Below, piece by piece: positions 45,597 through 58,581 of a stretch of 64,000 nucleotides of DNA; the first letter of the stretch is position 1; each line of letters starts with the position of its first letter. Made by a program: the position numbers and the translations under genes. The notes under the pieces are model-generated. The model made no database searches. It was not told where the DNA came from and worked only from the letters and a program-made list of their open reading frames with translations. Source of the DNA: Diphasiastrum complanatum (taxonomy: Eukaryota; Streptophyta; Lycopodiopsida; Lycopodiales; Lycopodiaceae); NCBI GenBank assembly GCA_029204225.1, contig CM055111.1, positions 47,299,224 through 47,363,223 of the forward strand, in the 5' to 3' direction.

Positions 45597-46846
45597 ATGT
45601 TCGTATGCATACTGGTTATTAGTTAATCGGTTTTTGTTGTGGTTCCACACCATTCCGTGATAGAGTGGATATGTATGAGATCCGCAATCCTGTGTTACAT
45701 AGTGAAGGGACTTAATAGCAATTCTACAATACAATGCCTGCAATGCTAGTGAACATCAGTGACTCGATGTACCAAATTTTTGTAAGCATGTTATATTGGG
45801 TTTAGACTAGCAAGTAAGTCACGTCAACATACGATGGTTTAAGGTTGGAGATCCTGACTTGCTTATGTCGTATTATCTAGAAATTAACAAACGTAAGGAT
45901 TCTTAGAGCGGTTGACAAATGCTTTCTCGTTGCATGAAATTACTAGAATCACCGAAATCTTGAATGTTGTTTCACTCATGATGAAATCGTTTTCCTGTGG
46001 ATAGGACAGTAAGCAATTGCTTGATACTACATGATTTTTAGCACTAGTCACTCTGTGCTAAAATCTTCGTTAGTACGCTATTTGAAGTTTCCAAGTTGAA
46101 ATCGTTGTGACTCTATTATGGAAAGTGTTAACTGGGACTTCTGTGAAACACCAGAGTGGGAAGTCCGCCAGAAATAGCTGAAACATGCTGTCACGGTTAA
46201 GTCGCAAAGTAAGCACACCATTTTCGGTACTGTCTAGCGAAATACCTAGACCCAAAATCTGGGAAACGCTACCATCCAGTGACCAGGATGGCACGCGTAA
46301 TGTACTCACTACATTTCAATTGACCTACCCCACTTAGAAAAACAATGTTTAGGGTGTCCAATAAAAATTGAACAATTTCAATGGATATACCCTTAACAGT
46401 CCTAGGACTTTAGCAGACACATAACCTAATGTCAAAGGAGGGGTCTAGAATTGAGATAATAGAAACAATGAGTTGGACCCCGTATAATGGGAGAAGAGGG
46501 TCAGTTCCAACCTGCGCGTAGTGACATCTGTCAATTGAGGTAGAGAGGACCTCCATGCTATTATTTTTTCACCCCAGAACTCTACCAGTATATATGCCCT
46601 GGAGACACTCTACGTAGAACACAACATTGTGGGGAGTACAGCTACTTCGAAGCATATGTACTCAGAAAAGACAGATTTTGGCATCTGACAGAAGCCACCT
46701 CTGTCACGTACGCAGATAGAGCCCACCCCCTTCTACTTAGAGAACCAGCGATATGGTCGCATGGATCAAACAGTAGTACTAATCGAGACCAAGGATATGA
46801 CTTAGGAGAAGATCCTAGGTACATAGTAGACCTATGTAGATGCACC
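45597..46846 (+). repeat. Repeat X, inverted copy with its joining segment
   Basis: 45810-46846 is the reverse complement of about 60168-61206. The joining segment 45597-45809 matches 61207-61440 inverted. It follows repeat Y copy A without a gap, so Y-X is one unit here, as it is in inverted form at 60.2-63.9 kb. It ends at GATGCACC and unique sequence begins. Confidence 0.85.
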
Positions 46847-47182
46847 TAATGAAAAGAATGAAACTGTACCATTTTTGGAAGAGAAGCATCCTCATTTGCT
46901 ATTCACTACTTGATATTGCTCTTGATTGTGTTTTCCATTGCTTTCTATTTCCATGTTTATTGTTTGCTATAGTGAATGTTTTTCCATTAGCAAGCATAAG
47001 GAGCATTTGAGCCAACCACCACCCTCACTCTCTATTTCTCTCTTTCTCTTCCCTTCTCAATCTCTGCTTCTCCAGTCCTTCTCTTCAACCAAAACTATGA
47101 TGAATGTAGGTGTAGAGAGTAGAGTTAAAGAAGAGTAGTATAGTGGTGAGTAGAGTTAAGGGAGAAAGTAGGAAATTAACTA
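46847..47182. other. Unique spacer between repeat copies
   Basis: AT-rich and CT-rich sequence (about 47020-47095) not found elsewhere in the window. The 70-codon plus-strand frame at 46926-47138 shows no family motif. Confidence 0.4.
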
Positions 47183-50020
47183 AAAGTAGCATCTATGCAT
47201 AGTTAGATACCTATCTAGTGATATAACCTTTGTTGACAGACAGAAGGGCTATACTACGAGAGATCTTTGACTCCACAACAACCGCAGGTAGGTCGCAGGT
47301 GAGGCAGCGAGGCAGAGGTAGGTAGAGATAAGGCAACGAGGGCTGCAGGAGCAGCGAACAAAGGCAGGGTAGCGCACCAAGACAGTCTCCAACGAGATGT
47401 TCCAAGCTCTCCACAGGTGTAGCAAGGGTACAGGGCCGTAGACAGCAAGTGTGCAAGTCACCGAGTCGTCCTAAATGAAAAACAGGGCTTGACAGGGCCT
47501 TTGCATATTATGAGTAGCGATCAAAGGCCAACGGTGGTTCCTTTCATCGCTTGCCATCTCTGTCTCATTGTTTGATTGAGTAAATGTACTAGTGGTGCTC
47601 ACACAGCTACAAAAATGACTTATCGTCACATTACACTGCTTCATTCTCCTTCTTCACACCAGAACTCAATAGGTAAACAAGCCTCTCTGAGTATTTACCT
47701 ATAAACTCACTCCCTCACACCCTTTTCTTCTCAAACAAACCAACACGTTCAATCTCGTTCACAAAAACCAATGTCATGACTTTATTGAAACAAGAAAAAA
47801 GTCAACCCCAGTCAAAGAGCCATCAAAGAAAAATATTTATCGGGCAAAACCCAAGTTGTGAATTGTGGGCAATACTTAAAATTGGCAGAAACCCTAACGA
47901 GCAAAATTAGGCAAATTACGGGAAATGAGCAAATTATGCAAATCAGTCGGGAATCTTGAGAAACCAAAAACCAAAAGTCGGACTGTGCATACTACAAGGA
48001 AAATCAAATGAAAAGCCAAGGAAAATGGAGGACCGAGGAAAATAGAAGACACCTAACAAGAGAGAGAAAGGTTGGCAAGAGTCTTCAACAACCTTTTGGA
48101 TCATAAATGCAAGAAGCCCTTAGAGGCTAGCAAAGTTTGGTAGATACCTCCTCTAGTTGTTGACAAAAGAAGCATCTTGGCTAGTTTTGGAAAGGGGCCT
48201 TAAATGACACCAACCCCTACACCCTCAAGGAGGCCACTTGATGTACTTGCCAATGGGGATTGGACAAATGGAAAGAAGGCTGGAAGGGCCTGAAAATTGG
48301 CAAAGCCTCATTTTGAAGGGGGACACTTGGGATTTACTATAAAAGGAGGCCACTCTTTGTGTTGATTGATAGTTGGATATAGTTGGCTAATGATGTGATA
48401 GTTTGAGGTGATAGTTGGATGATGAGATGATGTTGATAGTTGCTAAGTTGAGAGTGGAGAGTTTGATGAGTTTGATGTGATAGTTTAGATGTGATGTTGG
48501 TTGAGAGTCTTTTTGAGGAGAACTTCCTTGCTTGAGGATGCTTGGAAGTTAGTTCCATTTTGATGTTAGTGATTGTGGATGTTGTTGCTCCATGTTAGAT
48601 TCCGCTATGGGAGTTGGTGGTTATTGCTTGAATCTCATCTCTAGTAGGAGTGCATCATGGAGTGTTTGATTTTGCATTGAGAAAAAAAAATGAGTACTTG
48701 GTGTGCATTGAGTGATTAACGTCGAAGTTGGAGTGATTGCTTGTATGATTTGGTTGTGCATGGTAAGAAAGAAGTCTTTTGATTGATGATTGATTGAGGG
48801 ATACTAAGGTTTTGCTAATGGTTGAATGATGGAAGTAGATTGATGGTGTTTGATTCTTGTAGTTGGATGATGGTGGATGGAAATTTAGTAATGCTTGTTT
48901 CCTACTTGGTTAGTTGATTGAAGAGTCATTATTGGGTGATTAGGCTATTATTTCTCGCTTGGCTGGACCCTTGATAGGATTCTTGTTTCAATAGAGTCAT
49001 GACATTGGTTTTTGTGAACGAGATTGAACATGTTGGTTTGTTTGAGAAGAAAAGGGTGTGAGTGAGTGAGTTTATAGGTAAATACTCAGAGAGGGTTGTT
49101 TACCTATTGAGTTCTGATGTGAAGAAGGAGAGTGAAGCAGTGTAATGTGATGATAAGTCATTTTCATACTTGTGTGAGCACCACTAGTACATTTACTCAC
49201 CTGCCTCTGCCTCGCTGCCTCACCTGCGACCTACCTATGGTTGCTCGCTGCCTCACCTGCCTCTGCCTCGCTGCCTCACCTGCGACCTACCTGCGGTTGC
49301 TCGCTGCCTCATCAACTGTCTCTTGCAAACTGCCTCTTGCAGCCCAACGCTTCTGCTGGCCCTACGATCTACCCGCTGCCTCTGCGCTCAATGTGCTCGT
49401 TGGAAACCTACCAATGGCTGCATTATTCAGAGCGGGGTGCAACCTCCTACCATTGCCATCTGCCTGTGCAGCCTTTGTAACTCCTCGCTACTTGTCCATG
49501 GCTGCCCACCTGCCTGTCTACTAGTTCTGGTTGCCTACAATTCCTCCTATTGTCGATTCACACCTACCAATTGGATCTGCGGCCTATTGTGAAGAGAACC
49601 TGTGGCCTGGGAACCATCAAGAATCAAAGATTCTAAAGTTTTGATCGCTGCCTACCTCTGGTTCAAGCTGGTTCTGCCTTGCCTGTCCTGTCCTGTCCAT
49701 CGCTGACAGAGAGATAGCTTTTGAAGATTTTTCTGCTCAAAAGAAATGAATCAAGCCCCTATGTTTCCATCGCTGACAGAGAGGATCTGTATATGACAAA
49801 TTTGATTTGCTCAACAGTAAACCGATATATCCGTCATTGCCAATGTTCCACCCCTGCCAGTTGCCTTCCCTTTGTTCTCACCATGTATCCAACCACCATT
49901 GGCAAAACCAGTAGAAGGAGTGAAGAAGCATTCATGACTAAGCGGTTCTTGCGGCAATCCGGCTTCCCAATTCATCACTAAGGTAACTCATTTTTCATCT
50001 CAATACTGTTATATGGTATG
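47183..50020 (+). repeat. Repeat Y, copy B (2.8 kb)
   Basis: A direct copy of 42552-45596, nearly identical over most of its length. The inverted arms are clearest here: 47580-47800 (GTAAATGTACTAGTGG ... ATTGAAACAAGAA) is the reverse complement of 48980-49199 (TTCTTGTTTCAAT ... CTAGTACATTTAC). They surround a body of about 1.18 kb. The GCCTC-rich region (49199-49320) has two units instead of the longer array of copy A. It stops at GGTATG (50020), where unrelated sequence begins; repeat X is absent. Confidence 0.87.
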
Positions 50021-50059
50021 TTCAAATTTGTAACCAAAGTGTGATCTTTGTAATGCCAA

Positions 50060-53000
50060 CTATCTTATGAAAATTTCATCAAAAATACATTGTCCAATCA
50101 TCTTCTTTGATACTTTCAAGTGACAATTTGATGGTGTTGTCATGTAGAAACAAACTTCTTTAATATGGATCCAAAAATTTGATCTCTTTTCTTTGCTCAT
50201 TTCAATATACCCTGCATAAATAGCCAACACAGATGATCTTTTTGTGACATTCAAAGGTGTGTAGCCTAGAATTTTAATGGTTATGTCCCTTTTCACAAAA
50301 ATTATCTTGAATGTGCCTTTGGAATATTTATGTCCTCCAAAGAATATAGATATAGCTTTGATAACTGCAATAACACTTGGTGCATAAGGACTATTTCTCA
50401 TAGGAAACGAATCAACTTCAATTGCATTATGCACGAAACAAATGTTATCGTGTTACAAAAACTTATTGAAAGTAATGATGAAAAAATCTAAATGTTAACA
50501 CATACCATGTCTTCCTCATCAATTTCCACAATGTGCTCTTTCCAAATATCAAGCGTGCTATGATCGATTTGATTGTTCAGTGTGTACTCCTGCATTGGAG
50601 GGTATCTTTTCTGAAACTCCAAAAAATCTTTTTCACTAGGTAGCGTCTCAACATAAGTTTTTCTTTTTTTTAGCATTAGTTGTAAAGCCTCTTTTCCATA
50701 TTTCCATTTATTATTCCCAACATAATCTGGTTCACTTTCTAGATCATCATACTGAAAATCCATAATATCTGATAGTTTAACCAGTGATTTCATAAAAGCA
50801 CAAAATATTTCATCTTCTCGCATATTAAAGACATCTGCAATTGGAAGCGAAAGGAACATTTGTTATCAACAAAATATGTAGGAATGTCTAATATAGTTTT
50901 TTCTATCTTTACATCTTCATCGAAAAATGAAAATCCTACAATCAATGCCCAAGCCCTAGTAGGTAGGTATTCTGATGCAAGGTGCTCCTCTTTGCTTGGA
51001 TCCACATCCATACTAGCAAAATCAACATTTTCATCATCCTCCATCACACTGGTTGAGGACGAAGATGGATCTAAAGAGGTATACAGAGATGGGAATTCAT
51101 GATCATCCTCTATTGATGCACCTATTGAAAAGATAAATGTCATACCTCTCTGAACCAACCGACAATTTCTTTTGTGCTCTTCACACTTAATATTTCTTTT
51201 AAAATCATCATGCACCTTGAGAAATTTTCTATTATGCTTTTGTTTTCCATTGGGTTGAGCATGCACTATATCCGCAAAATGAACAAAATCTGAACTACCT
51301 ATACAAACAGGAGGAGTGACATGAATCTAACTAAAACTATCCATAACATCCAACCAAGGAAATCAATTTTTGAAAAGAATTTTATCAACATCCAATGCAC
51401 AATAGAAGAGGAAACTAAAGAATGTGAATGAACATGCATAAGAACATTTGTAGACATTGAACTTGCTTGAGAACCAGCATCTTCTTCCTCAGTTGTTGCA
51501 AGGGCAATTCCCTTGCCTTTGTATGGCATCTCAGTTCTGCCAACCGGTAATCTCTCAAATGGTTTCTTCTCAACCAATGGTGTAGAGTCTTCAGTTGACA
51601 CAGAACTTGTGCTAGAGACCAATCTTGACATAATCTCATCCTCTCGTAAATTGAGGATATGTTGCAAGTCATGCAGAAACAAATACTCATGTTTGTTAAT
51701 CATCATTGGGGAAAGATCACGTATGCGCAGCAATTTTCGGCGTCATCAATGTCCTCCGGTTGAGCGAATGTTGATGCCATTGATGATATCTGCACTGCAA
51801 GCAATGGGTTAATTCATCTTTTGCACGTGTTGATTCGAAAAACAAAAGGTCTATCTCATTTCCATATATAATTCAACAAATTATATGGAATCCATGAAAT
51901 ATCATAGCCAGGAATTCGCACTGAGTAAGGCATTAGATTATCTTCTATATACTCACTTACAAAACTAAAAACTTCATTATTTGCTCTTAGAGTTGCCAGG
52001 GTATCTATTATGGCAGTGAACATACCATAGATGCGATCTATTTGATCAGAAAATGTTGTGCCAGCTAGTTGATAAGGCTCCCTTGTAAATCCAATGATGT
52101 AATACGAAAGACTAAAAAAATAAGCACAAGAGCTAAGTGTCTAGACAAAACTAAGAAAGCAAGGAGAGCAAGAGAAATTTGTGTGCTTCAAAATGAGATG
52201 ACGTAGTCTTATATAGTGAAAAGTTTTTTATAAATAGAAATGATTATAAAATTGCATCAAATAAGGTCTATTTATAGTAATTAAGTAAATTTACCATATA
52301 ACTTCACAAAATATAGCAAGATACTCTTGTTTTGACCATTTTCAAACATACAATATATGCAAAAATGTTTGGCATTTGCATCGAGCCCGCAACCAAACAT
52401 ACATTTTAAGGTCTTCAAATCGGCAGCTAAGTGCCATTCCACAGTAAAGATTTGCCCATCAACACTTAGCACTTGACCCCCATTTTGCGCAAGGATTTTA
52501 CCTTAGATATATTGCATCGTTCAAATACCCACTTCAGCACATCGTCTCTTTATGCACTTCCAATGTAGCTATCCACCATATTTGATTTTCAAATTGCACA
52601 CTAAATCCATTGGACTCAATTTCATTTGACTGTTGCAATCCTTGGTTCATCAACGTGATTGTGAGACGTTCAAGTTTGTGACCTTTACAATCTCCGCTTC
52701 ATCTAATAACAAATCTTACCTTTCCTCCATGATCTGCAACACTAAATTATCGTAAAGAACACATACAAAAGAATTTTCGATGACGAGAAATCTAAAAATA
52801 TGAATAGAAATTTATGTAAAACGAATTCACCATCTCTTATAACATCGTAATGTCATATCATCATCGCTTGGATCTTTTCCAAATCCAAAAATATATTGTT
52901 GTATTTGCTATAATGAAAAGAAGTGAGAGATTCCTTTTTCTTGTTGGATATTGTAAAACTATCCTCAATATGAAAGAATTCATCTAATTCATTTTCTAAA

Positions 53001-53892
53001 ACGAGTTGCATTCTTGTTTCGTAGATTGAAGCAATTTGAAAGCAGGTAATGTTTGATGTCATTTCAATACGTTTTCCTCATATATTTTTTAAGCTTTATA
53101 ACCTTTTTGACTCACATCTCCTTGATAACATGCCTAAACTATCTCTTTAGTTTGGATTTGGCTCGAACTTGGTGGCAAGTCTTCTTGCAATATTTAAACG
53201 AAGTGCATCACTCGTGTCATTTTCCACAACCTATATTAAATCTTTATGAAATGTTTCATGTATTTCCATCTATTAAATTTTTTTCCAACCATGTTGTCCA
53301 AAAACTCTTTCATCAATCTCATACATCTTTTACTAGCACCACCACCTGGTGTCAAAGCTTCTAGTTTGCATCTTTTTGTATTTTCTTGTAATTGGTCATC
53401 TATTTCGAGTCGATCCTTTCATTGTAATCCATATAGCATCTTTTGAAGACTAATGTTTGAAGCTTGCAATCCTTCAACCTTTCAGACAAAACTGGCGAGG
53501 TCTATTTTTGGATCAATTATCTCTTTAGCCAATGTCTAATTTGATTCTTGCAATGATTTTAAACTCTCACTAAAGTTCAAGATATGAACTTTTGCACTAT
53601 TTGCCAATGTTTCAGCCTGGATTCTCCGAGAATCCATAGCTCTATAGTAGCCAAGAAGTTCGTTAGCACCATCACCAATGAATCTTAACAAACTATGCAC
53701 ATCACAAAATTGAAGAATATTTGGCAATGGATTAGGTGGGTACAAATCACCTATCCCCCATAGATCAATATTTTTCTTGCCTTCTAACTTCCAACAATGC
53801 ATTTCATATGAGTTTAAGTTAAGACCCCTCTCAGATTTGGTTGTGAAATATTCCTTTTCTAATTTCACATGCAAGTGATATTTTGTTCTCAT
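50060..53892 (-). pseudogene. Unrecognised multi-segment minus-strand coding block
   Basis: A run of minus-strand open segments reads protein-like but I cannot name the family. Starting from the 5' side there is 53892-53536 (FIGDGANELLGYYRAMDSRR), then about 52730-52620 (SGDCKGHKLERLTITLMNQG). Next is 52472-52281 (GQIFTVEWHLAADLKTLKCM then FGCGLDANAKHFCIYC), then about 52110-51880 without ATG (TTFSDQIDRIYGMFTAIIDT and VRIPGYDISWIPYNLL). The rest are 51733-51299, 51266-50790, 50859-50488 and 50434-50060. Two segments share N-x-REDEI (ILNLREDEIMSRL and VFNMREDEIFCAF). Frames change between segments, some with plausible splice sites, so it is either a multi-exon gene or a decayed transposon. From memory only, an SGD motif followed by E(W/F)xLxxDxKxL...CxxC resembles uncharacterised transposase-like proteins. 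Confidence 0.45.
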
Positions 53893-54393
53893 CTTGAAAA
53901 TGTCTAAGATCCAAGAAAAAGAATATCAAACTTTGATATAATATGAGTCTAAAACGAATTTGACATAATGTTGGATTGAAGTATGCATTGAAATGAACAT
54001 CGTATAAGGTTCATAGGCATGGTACGAATATTGTGTCATGCCTAGGGCCTAAGTGTTGTGCTATTGAAATGGCAAGACAATGAAAGGCCTTGTCCTATTG
54101 TTAGGCTATCCTAGTGTAGTCTATGCAATTGTAGCGCAGGCATCCCAAAGGGAGCCGGGAACCACGACTTAGCTTCCCAGCCTTCAACTCTTGCCATCCA
54201 AACCCACTTGACATACAAGCAGCCAACTCGCCAACAACGATCAGACTTAACCAACTTGAAGTTCCGAAAACCAACATTGACATCCAACCTGGCGCCATGC
54301 CAGATCGAGGGTCCCGATGTGGGTGACTTCCCTCCAAGCAAGCAGCCCGACATACATCAAACTTAACCAACTCGAAGCTTCGTTACAAACGAG
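53893..54393. repeat. Irregular repeats related to the 374-bp direct repeat
   Basis: 54230-54393 contains diverged, partly repeated strings such as CCAAGCAAGC, ACATCAAACTTAACCAACTC and GAAGCTTCGT that recur in the 374-bp repeat starting at 54394. The repeat therefore has extra partial units on its left side. The AT-rich part before 54100 shows nothing. Confidence 0.55.
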
Positions 54394-54767
54394 TAACATC
54401 CATTCCAAGCAAGCGGTCTGACTTACATCAGACATAACCAACTGAAAGCTTCGTCACGAGTGCTGGAAGCCAACCTGGCGCCACACCAGACTGGACAGCC
54501 ATAAACATGTAACATCCACCCAAGCAAGCCATCCAACTCAGCCGACAGGTTAGAGCCCATTCCCCAAGAGCTTAACCCATTCACGTTCATGCAAGGAACA
54601 CTCAGAACCACAAGCCGCGACAGATATGGAAACAACCAGTTCCTGGACCAAATGGTCCCGACAGCATACCGCTGGCGCCACGGACCGAATGGTCCCGACG
54701 GCATACCGCTGGCGTCCTGGGATACGACCCTCAGCTATGTGCCAAGTTAAAAATTTTGAAAGTGGCC
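54394..54767 (+). repeat. Left 374-bp direct repeat (LTR-like)
   Basis: Starts TAACATCCATTCCAAGCAAG and ends AATTTTGAAAGTGGCC. The copy at 56451-56824 has the same length and about 14 substitutions (3.7 %) by eye. The ends are not TG...CA, so an LTR is not proven. Confidence 0.85.
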
Positions 54768-56450
54768 TTACAACTGACGCTTTTACCGAACATTGAAACC
54801 CAGAATGTAATCATAGTCAGTTTGAGAAAAATCCCACTTTATTGATAAATCTGAGAAGGTTACATTTCAAGTGTGTGACCGACCCTAGTCTCCGGGGTGC
54901 TAGCATGCCAAGGCGAGAGCCATGACAACATTCCAGCAAGGGAGGCTGAGACTTGGTTGGAGCTCGCCTTGAGTCGCAACCCGCACTCCCCTATAGTATT
55001 GGTGTGATTCGGCACCCCCCCTCATACCAAGCACTCTACCCAAGCTGGTAAAGCACGTTTTTCTCTCTCTAGGAATTTCTCTTTCTAGAAAGTCATTTTC
55101 TCTCTCTAGATTTTATTGATCCCCAGGCTTCCTTTAATCATGCCTAGATCGTGTGATGTGATTGCACATCGATCTGAGCTCTATGGACTATGCTAGAACC
55201 GATCAAAAATTTTCAGCCATAGGAACTTGGCGCCGGTTGGATTCTGGTCACAGTGGCGCCGGGAGCAGCAGGGGTGCTGCTGGCGCCAGGGACATAGCTG
55301 GCGCCGGAAGTAAAGCTTGTAAAGGTAGCTTTACAATATCCACCCCACCTTTATAAAATCTGATGTCCTCATCAGATGTCAGATTAAAGTAAAAGTGTCT
55401 CCCAATTAAAAAAACTATACATTTAAGCTACTTGGCACAATACTCAATTTACTGGCCACTTTTTATTAACATTGAAGCTGGCACACCACAAGTCGGAGGC
55501 TCAGCTCTTTGTACTGAAAAATTACATAACTTGAAAATATCTCTGTGTCTGGGAAAAGCGTAGATTTGATATCGCTTTCGTAAAACCCGAGAACCTTATT
55601 AACTGGTGACAGAGGCCTTTCTTTGAAATGTTTGCCCCTGTCGCTTCTGACTTTCGACTTTGGAACTCCTTTGAGCTCCTGATTTGTCCTTGATGCACTT
55701 TGTGTTGAGCTCCCTGAGCTCCAGATTTGTTCAGTTCCGCACAGGTATCAAGGCTCCCTGAGCCGAAGGATTTATCGTTTGATTGCCCACTTTATGGTCC
55801 ACTCCGTGCCTTGTTGCTTCTGCACCTTGATTTCTCTCCTTGTCCCAGCCTGATCTTGATACTTTTCCATCTTGGCTCTTTAAGGTAGGCAAAGATTGAG
55901 TACTCCGCAATGCACCTCTCACTTAGCTTGAAGTAGCTCTTTGAATCAGCCCAAATGTAACCATTGACCTCGTGGAAAGCCAAAGGGTCGCACCAGTTTG
56001 ATCCGCATCCGAACTATCTCTTCGCGTTTGTCTGAAGCACCATGTCCGTCGCGCAAAACTTGACTTTCACAATTCCATCAGTGGTCAGTTGCCTCACAGT
56101 CAAAACAAGAAGTGCACATCGAGCTTGGCTTCAAGTAGCTCTCTTTGAATCAAACACATGCACCCAAAGTTTGCACTAGTCCGATCTCAACGCGAACTGT
56201 CCCTTAGCGTCCGTTCGAAATACCAAGTCTCTCATGCAAGACTCAACTTTCACAGTTCCTTCATTGATCAGCTGTCTTACACGTAACACAAGCCAGCGTA
56301 CTCATATGTTTCCTCATCATTGCTGGTCCAGAGAAAGCCTATAACAAACTTTCCTTTCCACAACAAAAACTTGTCAACTTATTAGGTCCAAAGTTCGCCA
56401 GTCTCCTCGTGTGAGTATGGCTAGGTCACCTTGAATTTGCCCCCATTTTG
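54768..56450. other. 1.68-kb interior between the 374-bp repeats
   Basis: No protein motif is seen. It contains a cluster of GGCGCC palindromes at about 55226-55306 and a diverged tandem duplication. In the duplication, 55910-56090 (CTTGAAGTAGCTCTTTGAATC ... TTTCACAATTCC) is repeated at 56118-56275. It could be the interior of a non-autonomous retroelement. Confidence 0.5.
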
Positions 56451-56824
56451 TAACATCCATTCCAAGCAAGCGGTCTGACTTACATCAGACTTAACCAACT
56501 GAAAGCTTCGTCACAAGTGCTGGAAGCCAACCTGGTGCCACGCCAGACTGGACAGCCATAAACAGGTAACATCCACCCAAGCAAGCCATCCAACTCAGCC
56601 GACATGTTAGAGCCCTTTCCCCAAGAGCTTAACCTATTCACGTTCATGCAAGGAACACTCAGAACCACAAGCCGCGACAGATATGGAAACAACCAGTTCC
56701 TGGACCAAATGGTCCCGACAGCATACCGCTGGCGCCACGGACCGAATGGTCCCGACGGCATATCGCTGGCGTCCCGAGATACAACCCTAAGCTATGTGCC
56801 AAGTTAAAAATTTTGAAAGCGGCC
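56451..56824 (+). repeat. Right 374-bp direct repeat (LTR-like)
   Basis: Second copy of 54394-54767, beginning after GCCCCCATTTTG and ending AAAGCGGCC. It is in the same orientation. Confidence 0.85.
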
Positions 56825-57059
56825 TTTCCAGTGTTCTGGTCGTGGGTGGTCTCATCAATCGTTCGACCGTGCGTTTAATAGTGGGTGACAACTGTACTAG
56901 TTGCCAGAGCCAAATTTTCAATTTTAGATTCTCTAGGGCTTGACCTAGGTCAATATTCCCTCTCTTCAAGTTTAGGTCTATATCCTTCCTAAACCTGTGC
57001 GTTCGGGTCATGGTTCTCTTAGTTTCTAGGCCGGTTTTCCCTTTTCTCGGTATAAAGGG

Positions 57060-57341
57060 AAGGCATGCATAGAAGATGACAGGCCACCCGTGAACTTCAT
57101 CGTCATGGAGACGCTAGAGGAACCCACGAACAAGAAAGAGATTTTAGTAGTGACCCCGAGTAACCTCCAAACGGAGCTACCTCCCAGGAAAGCCAAGCCT
57201 ACACCAAAACCACCACCGGAGGTAGATAACCTAGTGGTCATTGAGAAGCCAGTATTCGAATCTACACCCATCTACGAGGATCCACTGCCCAAAGAGCAAG
57301 GTGAGGTTAGCGTCTTGGAAGGGCGTAGACATCCCAGATGA
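57060..57341 (+). pseudogene. Unassigned plus-strand coding-like fragment
   Basis: The plus strand reads DDRPPVNFIVMETLEEPTNK, then PPRKAKPTPKPPPEVDNLVV and a stop after RRHPR. It ends just where the minus-strand gag begins to look real (about 57345). I infer a junction of two different elements there. The proline-rich text resembles gypsy-type polyprotein linkers but has no diagnostic motif. Confidence 0.35.
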
Positions 57342-57344
57342 GGT

Positions 57345-58581
57345 GGCCTTGATGGCCCTGTCGTTCTGTCCTCATGGGGTGTATGGTTCACTGGCCCAGG
57401 CATCCTATTCCTAGTGTTTAATGCGTCTCTACGTACCCAGCATCTATCCTCCAAGTGTCTAGGCCTCTTGCAGTACCCGCACACTTGGTTGGAACAATTT
57501 CGATTTAAATGATTCCCTCTACAGTGTCTACACACTAAGGGATTCGGTCCTTCTATGGGGTGTCTCTGACCCAACAAATTTTGGTGCCGTTTGAGAAAAT
57601 TTACATCTGGTGCTAAGGTTTGCATATTCTCACTCATCACGTCCATGTATCCCTTTAGCATGGCTCGCATATCACCTAGTTCTGCGTTAGAGCCTGTGCG
57701 CTCATAGCCTCTATCGGGCATCTGTGCTTGGAGCCTTCATGCATTTTGTGTTTGCACATTCCTGCCTTGTCGAGGTTCAATAGCCTGTATGGGGCGGGGT
57801 TTCACTATGGGGTGTGCTCCTATAGCTGTGATTGGGCCTCCTCTCCACGTTTCTGGGCTTAGGTTCAAGCTGTTCACTGCTGCAATAGGTGGGATGTGTG
57901 GGCAACCGCAATCTGTGCATCTTCTACCATGATTGCCTTCTCTACTGCCTCAGCCAACGTCTGGGGGTCACTCTGACGTACAATCATTTGTATGTCATTC
58001 TTGAGCCCTCGTAGAAAGAAGGTCAGTAGTAATAGGGGTGGTAGTATCACAGTGGGTTCCACTTGGCGTGACAACTGTGTCAAACGACGCCAATATTGTC
58101 GGATGGTTTTGTTACTTCCTTGTTGTAGGGAAGTCAGTGTGAATAGTAGGCCATCAGCCGTTCGGTGGGGAGCATACTCAATTAGAAACAGTTTATGGAA
58201 CTCCTCGATGGTGTGAATTGAGCCTCTCTGCAAACTATGATATCAGTGTCTAGCCGTTCCAGATAAAGTGGTGGAGAAAAACATCATTTTATGATGTGGG
58301 TTTGTGATGGTACTGGTAAAGCAGGTGGTCCAAAAAGCATCAATATGCTCTTCGGCACTTTCATACGATGCTCCATGAAACTCAGGAGTGGATCCACTAA
58401 GCTTCGGTAGTCCTCCTGTCTCCGGGAGTACTACAATTGGTTCAGTCAAACGTCGTGCCATTCTGTTAGCAATAGGTTTTGTAGCAGCTGGTGTTACGTT
58501 CACTAACGGTGGTTCTGTAGCGTCGGTTGGCTCAAGTTCTGGTAGTTCTTCTATAGGTTCCAACGTATCATCCAAGTCCAT
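57345..58581 (-). mobile_element. Ty3/gypsy gag, broken
   Basis: On the minus strand 58581-58243 gives LPKLSGSTPEFHGASYESAE, HIDAFWTTCFTS and MMFFSTTLSGTARHWY-like text. After a stop, 58233-57874 gives TIEEFHKLFLIEYAPHRTAD, QQGSNKTIRQYWRRLTQLSR and LTFFLRGLKNDIQMIVR, the Ty3/gypsy capsid layout. A further segment (57721-57345) has two zinc knuckles, VCRHCRGNHLNRNC and VCGYCKRPRHLEDRC. Pol is missing, cut at about 57345. Upstream in element orientation, past about 0.9 kb, lies repeat X ending CCCCTAACA at 59507, the likely 5' LTR. Confidence 0.82.
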
